Below, in pieces: positions 8,100 through 15,068 of a DNA stretch of 64,000 bases. Position 1 is the stretch's first letter. Every line of letters starts with the position of its first letter. The notes beneath the pieces were generated by a model, which saw only the letters and a program-made list of their open reading frames with translations, made no database searches and was not told the origin of the DNA. Position numbers and translations under genes: made by a program. The stretch comes from Nocardioides cynanchi (GTDB lineage Bacteria; Actinomycetota; Actinomycetes; Propionibacteriales; Nocardioidaceae), in the NCBI RefSeq assembly GCF_008761635.1, contig NZ_CP044344.1, forward strand, positions 3,162,001-3,226,000, written 5' to 3'.

Positions 8100-8121
8100 C
8101 GGACAGCGGCATGAGCGGCCG
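8100..8121 (+). repeat. Array motif copy
   Basis: This is the GCATGAGCGGCCG variant, between convergent genes. The bases after it (GCGAACTGACTTCTG, 8129-8143) resemble the sequence after the copy at 6765 (GCGAACTTACTTGACTTCTG), so the similarity extends past the 22-base core in these two copies. Confidence 0.85.
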
Positions 8122-8146
8122 TTTCAGCGCGAACTGACTTCTGGAC

Positions 8147-8347
8147 TCAGGGCCGCCAGTCGCGGTAGTGCGCCTGGACGGGGTCGCCCTTCCAGTCGGT
8201 AGTGCCGTTCGCGATCGTCGGCGGACTCAGCACAAGGATGAGCGTGTAGAGGAGGTTGGCCAGAAACAGCACAGCGACCCCGAGCAGGACTGCTTGTAGC
8301 CAGGACAGTCCAGTGATGGATTCGAGACTGGGATGCACTCGTGCCAC
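8147..8347 (-). CDS. Small single-span membrane protein
   Basis: The product of about 66 residues has one strong membrane helix (LQAVLLGVAVLFLANLLYTLILVL) and a short hydrophilic C-terminus with WKGDPVQAHYRDW. The start is uncertain: GTG codons at 8347 and 8338 are available, while the upstream ATG lies beyond the neighbouring motif. No family is recognised. Confidence 0.6.
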   Translation of the reverse strand: MARVHPSLESITGLSWLQAVLLGVAVLFLANLLYTLILVLSPPTIANGTTDWKGDPVQAHYRDWRP

Positions 8348-8371
8348 GGGCGGGATGCTAGCCGATTCACA

Positions 8372-8393
8372 CGGACAGCGGCATGTGAGTGCG
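8372..8393 (+). repeat. Array motif copy, consensus
   Basis: This copy has the exact consensus core CAGCGGCATGTGAGTGCG. It fills most of the 68-base gap between two divergently oriented genes. Confidence 0.9.
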
Positions 8394-8415
8394 TTGGAAC
8401 TGGCACTCTGGCACC

Positions 8416-8746
8416 ATGAAATGGAGTTCTGACGAGTTGCTGCAGGCCGTGCGCGCCACGCTGAGCGGCGGCGCATCGCAGTCGCCATGGACGAAGGCCA
8501 AGGCGGACCTCGACAGCGACGGGGTGTTGGTCGCCTTCACGATCGATGATGACGAGTATGGCGTCCGCTACCCGTTCACCGATGCGCCGCTCGGCCCGAA
8601 CACCGCGGGAGCCATGCGACACCCCAAGAGACTGGGCGACCGAGATTCTTATTGATATGGACGAGCAAGTGTTGACTGGGGGTGTGCGAAGGGCCGAGCG
8701 CAGTAAGCGGCCCAACGGTCTCGTCGAGTTGCACTGGGTCCGGTGA
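8416..8746 (+). pseudogene. Small cytoplasmic protein, frameshifted at a C run
   Basis: The ATG at 8416 opens a frame (MKWSSDELLQAVRATLSGG) that stops after 79 residues at 8655. Removing one C from the CCCC run at 8622-8625 joins it to a coding-like continuation, DWATEILIDMDEQVLTGG to ELHWVR, that stops at 8746. The joined product is about 110 residues. The continuation keeps ordinary protein composition, so I take the shift as real or as a sequencing error rather than as the natural end. No function is recognised. Confidence 0.6.
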
Positions 8747-8764
8747 CGTGTCGGAGCCGATGCA

Positions 8765-8786
8765 CACACAGCGGCATGTGAGTGCG
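8765..8786 (+). repeat. Array motif copy
   Basis: This copy contains the full core CAGCGGCATGTGAGTGCG and lies between convergent genes, two bases from the next stop codon. An imperfect stem (GTGTCGG with CCGA-TG-CAC) precedes it at 8748-8767. Confidence 0.9.
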
Positions 8787-8787
8787 C

Positions 8788-8985
8788 TCAGTCGTCGGTC
8801 TTGTAGTGCCGATTCGGGTGGTCGCACTGGCTGGGCTTCTCCGGGCGACTGGGACAGTAGGTGCACTCGGCATCAGTGCAAGCACGCTCCTGCCAGCGGT
8901 CGCACACGGGACAGAAGTAGGCGTCGTGCCTGTCGCAGTAGAGCAGGTCGCTGACGCACACCTCGCAGACCGACACGGTGGTCAC
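8788..8985 (-). CDS. Cys-rich mini-protein with paired CxxC motifs
   Basis: In 65 residues the protein carries CEVC, CPVC and CTYC plus single cysteines and histidines (YCDRHD, QCDHPNRH). This suggests one or two structural zinc sites of treble-clef or zinc-ribbon type. GTG at 8985 or 8976 could be the start. The array motif ends up within about ten bases of the start codon, leaving no room for a normal promoter unless the motif region itself supplies it. The function is unknown; nucleic-acid or protein binding is possible. Confidence 0.65.
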   Translation of the reverse strand: MTTVSVCEVCVSDLLYCDRHDAYFCPVCDRWQERACTDAECTYCPSRPEKPSQCDHPNRHYKTDD

Positions 8986-8995
8986 CGTACCGACC

Positions 8996-9017
8996 CTGAC
9001 AGCGGCATGTGAGTGCG
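8996..9017 (+). repeat. Array motif copy
   Basis: This copy has the full core CAGCGGCATGTGAGTGCG. A perfect small palindrome, ACGGTG-GT-CACCGT (8975-8988), lies just upstream. Confidence 0.9.
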
Positions 9018-9018
9018 T

Positions 9019-9103
9019 CGCCTACTTGGGTCGATGTGGGGAGCGCACCGCCTGCGAGGTCCACGAGGTCAAGCGGATCGACGAGGATTTCTTCTCAGAG
9101 TGA
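9019..9103 (+). pseudogene. Truncated gene remnant
   Basis: Directly after a motif copy, one plus-strand frame reads VAYLGRCGERTACEVHEVKR and then IDEDFFSE before TGA at 9101. It has no start codon of its own and looks like the 3' end of a protein-coding gene cut off at the motif. The fragment is too short to name. Confidence 0.35.
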
Positions 9104-9343
9104 CGGGCCACCCGGAGATTGCTGTGCAAGGAAAACGGCGAGCCCAAATTGCACGCAAGAAAACTTACCGGGGGCGGGTTGTGCCCCGACAACAACTGAA
9201 GTTCTTAAGCCCCCCAGTCGGCGGATGCTTCAGTGGAGCCCCCCGCTTGCAGTGGGCGTCGCGCCGCCGGGTGCATCTCGAGGGACGGAACGGGGGGCAA
9301 CGCTTGGGCACTCAAGCCGCCCTCCGTCGGCTACGCTGCCGCG
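9104..9343. other. Leader region of the P-loop NTPase gene
   Basis: About 240 bases without a convincing gene. Parts are A-rich (for example GCAAGAAAACTTACC near 9158), unlike the surrounding chromosome, and fit an imported promoter region. No clear -35/-10 pair stands out, and the open frames here are chance. Confidence 0.4.
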
Positions 9344-10867
9344 ATGAATCAACGCCAACTCCTTCAACTCATGGAGTCAGTCAAGCTCGGGAGCGACGTG
9401 GCTGAACACGAGAGCGAACTGTCTGATCTCTTTGTGACAGATAACGAAGCCTTCTTGAGGTTGACCAGAGATGAGGTCGATATCATCGCTGGCGGCAAGG
9501 GTGCGGGGAAAAGTGCAATCTTCCGCATGATTACCGAGACTCAAATCCAACCTGACTTGCATGTCATTCGGGCCTCAAATCCGACGGCGGGCCCCGAGTT
9601 CCGCGCCCTCTTTCAGGGAGACGATTCGGAGGAACGTTTGCGGTCAATTTGGGCTGTTTACGTGACCAGCACGATCGCAAACTACGCGGTCGACTGCTTC
9701 TCGGACTCGACAGTAACGGCATCGATAGCACAAGAGATCAGCGACATCTTGACCTTGATGGGGCTTCGCACGGCAGAACCACAGGCGGAGTCCCTGCTAT
9801 CCAGAATCCGCAAAGCAAAGTCCGTCCAGGGGGGCCTAAAGGGTGGGGTTGCAGGCCTGGAACTGGGCGTGGCCCTCAAGTTCGAGCTGCCCGAGGCAAA
9901 CGATGATCGGCCCAAGTCCGTGACATTGAGCTATCCCGACTTCTTCTCGCTGCTACAGAGATGTGGCGATCTTTTCAAGCTCGAGAGACACCGAGTATGG
10001 CTTGCCTTCGACAGGTTAGATGAATGCTTCGTTCATGACTCCAGCATCGAACGTCGAGCACTCCGGGCTCTCCTGCGCACTCACTTAGACGCTTCCGAAG
10101 CGCTCCACCACAGCGGATGGATCAGACTCAAGATCTTCCTGCGAAGCGATATGCTCACCAGAATGACAGCTGACGGGGCCTTCACTAATGCCACGCATCT
10201 ACGGATGGCCGAGATCGCGTGGACTTTCAACTCAATGCGCGACCTCATTGCGCGGCGGCTGATCAGGAACCAGAAGTTTGTCGACGCGTTCTTGTCTGAC
10301 TTGCCGCTTGCAGAGTGGACAGAGGCAGCATGGGCCGCCTTTCTGCCGCAGGCCGCGCCGCCCAGGACGTCGACCCGGCCCGCGAGAGGGCGGCCTGCCC
10401 TCCCCGAGCCCACAGCTACCAGACTGACCCGGGACACATCAGACGGCACGCGCCTGTTCAATCCGAGGAACCTCATCACGTTGGTGTCGATGTCCCTCGA
10501 CCGAGCTCGGCAGAATCTCCGCAGAGACATTCAGTTGGATCGTGCCAACCGTCACGTATCACCGCTCGTCCGGGAGAACGAGGTTGGGAGTGCTTTCGGC
10601 GAACTTTCTCGTCGTCGACTGCAAGACACGGTGCTGAACGAGTTTCCGGCGGTTCAGCAGTATTCGGATCGACTGCGCGGAGGTAGTGCAACGTATGCCA
10701 CAGCGCAGGAACTCTTAGACAGGCTGGGCATCAAGTCGCCAGATGAGGGCGCTACTGCGATCGATCAACTGACCTTGAGCGGTTTACTGGGGAGCAACAA
10801 TGGTGGGTTTGTTATCCCGCGCCTTTATAGATTTGCATTGAGCACCAAGAAGGCTCCTCCGAAGTAA
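9344..10867 (+). CDS. P-loop NTPase (Sll1717-like), lower GC
   Basis: The ATG at 9344 gives 507 residues. Walker A is GGKGAGKS at residues 50-57, and a Walker B-like strand, VWLAFDRLDE, lies near residues 217-226. A long C-terminal region ends in a winged-helix-like segment, LDRLGIKSPDEGATAIDQL. The Walker A form and layout resemble the Sll1717-type P-loop ATPases, a little-studied STAND/KAP-like group sometimes found among defence genes (from memory). Codon use is far less GC-biased than elsewhere, with many AT-ending codons, a sign of recent import. An upstream in-frame start at 9233 lacks support. It is the largest gene of the array. Confidence 0.8.
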   Translation: MNQRQLLQLMESVKLGSDVAEHESELSDLFVTDNEAFLRLTRDEVDIIAGGKGAGKSAIFRMITETQIQPDLHVIRASNPTAGPEFRALFQGDDSEERLRSIWAVYVTSTIANYAVDCFSDSTVTASIAQEISDILTLMGLRTAEPQAESLLSRIRKAKSVQGGLKGGVAGLELGVALKFELPEANDDRPKSVTLSYPDFFSLLQRCGDLFKLERHRVWLAFDRLDECFVHDSSIERRALRALLRTHLDASEALHHSGWIRLKIFLRSDMLTRMTADGAFTNATHLRMAEIAWTFNSMRDLIARRLIRNQKFVDAFLSDLPLAEWTEAAWAAFLPQAAPPRTSTRPARGRPALPEPTATRLTRDTSDGTRLFNPRNLITLVSMSLDRARQNLRRDIQLDRANRHVSPLVRENEVGSAFGELSRRRLQDTVLNEFPAVQQYSDRLRGGSATYATAQELLDRLGIKSPDEGATAIDQLTLSGLLGSNNGGFVIPRLYRFALSTKKAPPK

Positions 10868-11039
10868 CTCAAGGTGGAGGGCAAAGCCAACTTTTCGGCC
10901 TAGGTCGAGCGGGCGAAGAGCCCCCGTTTATCTCTATCCGCTCCTCCGAGGGAGGAACCACCCCGCGACTTCCACACTCCTGCGTCAGATCGGCGTGGAG
11001 GCGTCGGTAGTAGCGAGCAAGCTGGCCGAATGGACCGAC
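10868..11039. other. Non-coding right end of the array
   Basis: I see no gene here. The stretch includes GAGCCCCCGTTTATCTCTATCC and a GGAGGAACC-like sequence without a following frame. It lies between the imported NTPase gene and the last motif copy and may hold the NTPase terminator or a cassette remnant. Confidence 0.4.
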
Positions 11040-11061
11040 CTCACATCGGCATGTCAGGGCG
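11040..11061 (+). repeat. Array motif copy, right end
   Basis: The core is ATCGGCATGTCAGGGCG, and a rearranged echo, GCGGCATGAGACAGCGG, follows at 11062-11078. This is the last copy before the DUF222 gene. Confidence 0.7.
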
Positions 11062-11146
11062 CGGCATGAGACAGCGGAAACCCGCTTTGTTGAGTTCTGC
11101 ACAGATCCGCCACGGCGCTGGATTCGTGGACAAGGGCAGCGTAGAA

Positions 11147-11162
11147 TCGAACACATGTTCGA
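11147..11162 (+). promoter_or_regulatory. LexA (SOS) box over the start of the DUF222 gene
   Basis: TCGAACACATGTTCGA is a perfect copy of the actinobacterial SOS box TCGAAC-N4-GTTCGA. The ATG at 11155 lies inside its centre, so LexA binding would cover the start codon and probably the transcription start. Confidence 0.9.
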
Positions 11163-12447
11163 GTCCGCCGCTGCAGCCCAGGTCCGGGAGTGGACGGCGA
11201 CGATCGCCGGCGGCCTCGACGCAGTGACCGACGAGGAGCGCCTGGCGATGATCCGTGGCCTCGAGGAGCTGAAGTGCGCCGCGGCCGCGGCCCAGGCCGT
11301 GCTCGCGACGGAGTTCGACCAGTCGCAGCGCCGCAAGCAGCGTGAGCAAGGTGTCCCGGCCGCCCAGCTCGGCCGCGGCGTCGCTTCGGAGCTGGCGTTC
11401 GCTCGTCGCGAGTCGCCGCACCGGGCGCAGCAGCAGCTCGGTCTCGGCAAGATCCTGGTCACCGAGATGCCCCACACGATGGCGGCGTTCCGTGCCGGGA
11501 CGATCACCGAGTGGGCCGCCACGGTCCTGGTGCGTGAGACCGCGTGCCTCGACCTCGTGGATCGTCGCATCGTCGACGAGCGGCTCGCCTCCGACGCGGG
11601 GCGCCTGGAGCGGATGGGTGTCCGGGAGCTCGAGGCCGCCGCTCAGAAGCTGGCCTACCAGCTCGACCCCGGGTCCTTCGTCGCCCGCCGGGCCCGCGCC
11701 GACTCCGACCGACGGGTGACGCTGCGGCCCGCCCCCGACACGATGGCCCTGCTGTCGGCACTGACGCCGGCGGCGCAGGGCGTGGCGATGTACGCCGCGC
11801 TGACCGGCGAGGCCGACCGGCTCCGCGCCACCGGCGACCCGCGCAGCCGGGGCCAGATCATGGCCGACACCCTGGTCGAGCGGGTGACCGGCCAGGCGTC
11901 CGCGCCCGCCGTCCCGGTGACGATCGACGTGGTGATCTCGGACGCGGCTCTCCTGGCCGCCAGCGAGGCGCCGGCCTGGCTTGACGGCTACGGGCCGGTG
12001 CCGGCCGAGGTCGCCCGGCGGCTCGTCACCCACCCCGATGCCCGGGTGGAGGTCCGGCGGCTCTACGCCCGACCCGAGACCGGCGAGCTCGTCGCGATGG
12101 AGTCGGGCTCGCGCTGCTTCCGCGGTCCCCTGGCCACGATGATCGAGCTCCGCGACCAGATCTGCCGCACGCCCTGGTGCGGCGCCCCGATCCGGCACAC
12201 CGACCACGCGCTCGGGACCGACGACGGTGGCCCCACGTCGTACCTCAACGGTCAGGGCCTGTGCGAGGCCTGCAACTACGCCAAGCAGGCGCCGGGCTGG
12301 CTGGCCCGGCCCGGGCCCGACGGCGACATCGTGACCAGGACGCCGACCGGGCTCGTCCACACCACTGCGCCTCCGGGCGTCCCGCCTCCGGCAGCTCCGG
12401 GCAGCCGTGCCGAGCTCTACCTGAGCGACCTCGTGCTGGTCGTCTGA
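11155..12447 (+). CDS. DUF222/HNH endonuclease (13E12-repeat type)
   Basis: The 430-residue protein has an N-terminal DUF222 helical domain (about residues 1-270) and a C-terminal HNH nuclease domain. The HNH part shows CRTPWCGAP, then HTDHALGTDDGGPTS, then GLCEACNYAKQAPGW, which supplies the paired Cys residues and the H-N-H core. The family includes the M. tuberculosis REP13E12 proteins, which are SOS-regulated; the perfect LexA box over this start agrees. The gene is intact and of usual length. It borders the motif array, so a link to its movement or repair is possible but unproven. Confidence 0.92.
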   Translation: MFESAAAAQVREWTATIAGGLDAVTDEERLAMIRGLEELKCAAAAAQAVLATEFDQSQRRKQREQGVPAAQLGRGVASELAFARRESPHRAQQQLGLGKILVTEMPHTMAAFRAGTITEWAATVLVRETACLDLVDRRIVDERLASDAGRLERMGVRELEAAAQKLAYQLDPGSFVARRARADSDRRVTLRPAPDTMALLSALTPAAQGVAMYAALTGEADRLRATGDPRSRGQIMADTLVERVTGQASAPAVPVTIDVVISDAALLAASEAPAWLDGYGPVPAEVARRLVTHPDARVEVRRLYARPETGELVAMESGSRCFRGPLATMIELRDQICRTPWCGAPIRHTDHALGTDDGGPTSYLNGQGLCEACNYAKQAPGWLARPGPDGDIVTRTPTGLVHTTAPPGVPPPAAPGSRAELYLSDLVLVV

Positions 12448-12448
12448 G

Positions 12449-12664
12449 TCACGGCTTGCGCTCCACCTCGCTGCGCAGCTTCAGCACCTTCGCGCCGTCC
12501 TCCTGCTCGATCTCGTACGCCGGGTCCTCGGGGGTGCCGAGCCGCTTGATCCTGCTGCCCTTGATCTGTCGGCTGACCGGGCGGGGGTGGATGGCGACGA
12601 CTTTCCCCTCCGCCGTGCCGGCTCCCCAGCGCCAGGTGACCGTGGTTCCGGTACGGATGTCCAT
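12449..12664 (-). CDS. DUF2945 (hypervirulence-associated TUDOR-like) protein
   Basis: The 71-residue protein starts MDIRTGTTVTWRWGAGTAEGKV and continues with KGSRIKRLGTPEDPAYEI, the SH3-like beta-barrel pattern of DUF2945. I chose the ATG at 12664 because the longer frame to 12838 begins with unrelated sequence. The stop lies two bases from the stop of the DUF222 gene (convergent). The function is not established. Confidence 0.85.
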   Translation of the reverse strand: MDIRTGTTVTWRWGAGTAEGKVVAIHPRPVSRQIKGSRIKRLGTPEDPAYEIEQEDGAKVLKLRSEVERKP

Positions 12665-12840
12665 GCCGAGGCAGTACCCAGGTTGATTGGCGACGCGCAC
12701 GCCCGGCCCGGTAAGTTGAGAAGACCAGATGTGGTCCCAGTCACACCCCTCGGCGGCGACGCACCACCCCAGCGTCGTCCGCCGGACCGAGCAGCAGGCC
12801 GTGCGGTGACCCCGCCAGCCCCTGAACCAGAGGAGCAACC

Positions 12841-14025
12841 GTGACCCAAGCAGGCTTCGGCCCCGACCTGGCGGAGGTGTTCGGACCCGCCCACCAGGCC
12901 CATGAGGCCGGTGGCGCCCCGGACCTCGTCCAGCTCCTGACTCCCGAGGGCGAGCGAGTCGAGCATCCCGACTTCTCCTTCGGTGACGGTCTGAGCCGCG
13001 ACGAGCTCGCCGAGCAGGTCAGGGGCTTCTTCCGCGACATGACGCTCACCCGCCGCATCGACGTCGAGGCCACCGCGCTGCAGCGGCACGGCGAGCTCGG
13101 CATCTGGGCCCAGCTGCTGGGCCAGGAAGCCGCGCAGATCGGCGCCGGGCGTGCGCTGCGCCCCCAGGACTACGTCTTCCCGACCTACCGCGAGCACGGC
13201 GTCGCCTACTGCCGGGGCGTCGACCCCTTGCTGCTGCTCGGCCTCTTCCGCGGGGTCGACCAGGGCGGCTGGGACCCGCGCGCGAACAACTTCGGTCTCT
13301 ACACCATCGTGATCGGCGCCCAGACGCTGCACGCGACCGGCTACGCCATGGGCATGCAGCGCGACGGTGTCGTCGGCACCGGTGACCCCGACCGCGACGC
13401 CGCGGTGGTGGCCCACTTCGGTGACGGTGCCTCGAGCCAGGGCGACGTCAACGAGGCGTTCATCTTCGCCGCCTCCTACAACGCGCCCGTCGTGTTCTTC
13501 TGCCAGAACAACCAGTGGGCGATCTCCGAGCCGATCGAGCGCCAGACCCGGATCCCGCTCTACCAGCGGGCTCTGGGCTTCGGCTTCCCCGGCATCCGGG
13601 TCGACGGCAACGACGTCCTGGCGACGTACGCCGTCACCCAGGCGGCACTGCAGCGCGCCCGGGACGGCCAGGGGCCGACGTTCGTCGAGGCGTACACCTA
13701 TCGCATGGGTGCCCACACCACGACCGACGACCCGACCCGCTACCGGCTCTCCGACGACGTCGAGCGGTGGAAGCTCAAGGATCCGATCGCCCGGGTCGAG
13801 GTCTACCTCAAGCGCAACGGCCTGGCCGACCAGGCCTTCTTCGACAGCGTCGCCGCCGAGGCCGACGACCTCGGCCACCGGCTCCGCGAGGGTTGCAAGG
13901 CGATGGCCGACCCGCAGCCGATGAGCATGTTCGACCACGTCTTCGCCGAGGAGACCGAGGAGCTGCGCGTCCAGCGCGAGGGCTTCGCGTCGTACCTCGA
14001 GAGCTTCGAGGGGGCCCGCGCATGA
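12841..14025 (+). CDS. 2-oxoacid dehydrogenase E1 component, alpha subunit
   Basis: The 394-residue protein is the thiamine-diphosphate-binding half of an alpha2-beta2 E1. The ThDP motif GDGASSQGDVNEAFIFAA ends at QNNQW, and YTYRMGAHTTTDD is the phosphorylation-loop region typical of branched-chain 2-oxoacid and pyruvate dehydrogenases. It should decarboxylate a 2-oxoacid and pass the acyl group to E2. GTG at 12841 is preceded by GAGGAG. It overlaps the beta-subunit gene by four bases (ATGA). A branched-chain substrate is most likely, but a pyruvate-type role cannot be excluded. Confidence 0.9.
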   Translation: MTQAGFGPDLAEVFGPAHQAHEAGGAPDLVQLLTPEGERVEHPDFSFGDGLSRDELAEQVRGFFRDMTLTRRIDVEATALQRHGELGIWAQLLGQEAAQIGAGRALRPQDYVFPTYREHGVAYCRGVDPLLLLGLFRGVDQGGWDPRANNFGLYTIVIGAQTLHATGYAMGMQRDGVVGTGDPDRDAAVVAHFGDGASSQGDVNEAFIFAASYNAPVVFFCQNNQWAISEPIERQTRIPLYQRALGFGFPGIRVDGNDVLATYAVTQAALQRARDGQGPTFVEAYTYRMGAHTTTDDPTRYRLSDDVERWKLKDPIARVEVYLKRNGLADQAFFDSVAAEADDLGHRLREGCKAMADPQPMSMFDHVFAEETEELRVQREGFASYLESFEGARA

Positions 14026-15014
14026 GCGAGAACACCAAGCAGAAGGTGACCCTGGCCAAGGCCCTCAACATGGGCCTGCGCCGGGCGATGGAGGACGACC
14101 CCAAGGTCCTGCTCATGGGGGAGGACGTCGGCAAGCTCGGCGGCGTCTTCCGGATCACCGACGGCCTCCAGAAGGACTTCGGCGAGGACCGCGTCATCGA
14201 CAGCCCGCTCGCGGAGTCCGGCATCGTCGGTACGGCGATCGGGATGGCCCTGCGCGGCTACAAGCCGGTCGTGGAGATCCAGTTCGACGGCTTCGTCTAC
14301 CCGGCCTACGACCAGATCGTCTGCCAGGTGGCCAAGATGTGCTACCGCTCGCAGGGCAAGACCCCTCTGCCGATGGTGATCCGGATCCCGTTCGGGGGCG
14401 GCATCGGAGCGGTCGAGCACCACAGCGAGTCGCCGGAGGCGCAGTTCGCGCACACGCCCGGCCTCAAGGTGGTCGCCTGCTCCAACCCGATCGACGGCTA
14501 CTGGATGATCCAGCAGGCCATCGCGGCTCCCGACCCGGTGATCTTCCTCGAGCCGAAGCGGCAGTACCACGCCGACAAGGCCGAGCTCGACGACTCCGCC
14601 ACCCCCGACCCGCTGTTCACCTCGCGCGTCGTCCGGCGGGGTGCGGACTGCACGGTGCTGGCCTACGGTCCGACCGTGAAGACCGCCCTGAAGGCCGCGG
14701 AGGCCGCCGCAGGAGAAGGCAAGTCGCTGGAGGTGATCGACCTGCGCACACTCTCGCCGCTCGACATGACGCCGGTGCTGGAGTCCGTACGCCGCACCGG
14801 TCGGGCCGTGGTCACCCACGAGGCCCACGTCAACCTCGGCCTGGGCGCCGAGCTGTCAGCGCGGATCACCGAGGAGTGCTTCTACTCTTTGGAGGCGCCG
14901 GTGCTCCGCGTCGGCGGCTTCGACACGCCGTACCCCGCCTCGCGGATCGAGGAGGACTACCTCCCCGACCTCGACCGCGTGCTCGACGCGGTCGACCGTT
15001 CGCTCGACTTCTGA
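14022..15014 (+). CDS. 2-oxoacid dehydrogenase E1 component, beta subunit
   Basis: The 330-residue subunit carries LLMGEDVGKLGGVFRIT, SPLAESGIVGTAIGMALRG and GGGIGAVEHHSES, all characteristic of E1 beta. The C-terminal transketolase domain ends with FDTPYPASRIEEDYLPD. The start overlaps the alpha gene (ATGA), giving coupled synthesis of the heterotetramer. The downstream E2 gene is separated by a 27-base dispersed repeat. Confidence 0.92.
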   Translation: MSENTKQKVTLAKALNMGLRRAMEDDPKVLLMGEDVGKLGGVFRITDGLQKDFGEDRVIDSPLAESGIVGTAIGMALRGYKPVVEIQFDGFVYPAYDQIVCQVAKMCYRSQGKTPLPMVIRIPFGGGIGAVEHHSESPEAQFAHTPGLKVVACSNPIDGYWMIQQAIAAPDPVIFLEPKRQYHADKAELDDSATPDPLFTSRVVRRGADCTVLAYGPTVKTALKAAEAAAGEGKSLEVIDLRTLSPLDMTPVLESVRRTGRAVVTHEAHVNLGLGAELSARITEECFYSLEAPVLRVGGFDTPYPASRIEEDYLPDLDRVLDAVDRSLDF

Positions 15015-15021
15015 CCCGACT

Positions 15022-15048
15022 TCGGTGGTCGAGCGACGTCGAGACCAC
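15022..15048 (+). repeat. Dispersed imperfect-palindrome repeat, single copy
   Basis: TCGGTGGTCGAGCGACGTCG followed by AGACCAC is a one-unit member of the repeat family found in tandem at 22662 and 63798. Its arms (TGGTCGA and TCGAGACCA) can pair with a two-base bulge, as in REP-like elements. It sits inside an operon, so it does not stop transcription completely. Confidence 0.8.
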
Positions 15049-15068
15049 TGGTTCTGAGAGGAACGCGC

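Noticed and set aside
5440..11061. Canonical integron
   Set aside because: No tyrosine integron integrase in the window and no GTTRRRY/RYYYAAC core at the sites. The array is cassette-like, but I cannot call it an integron.
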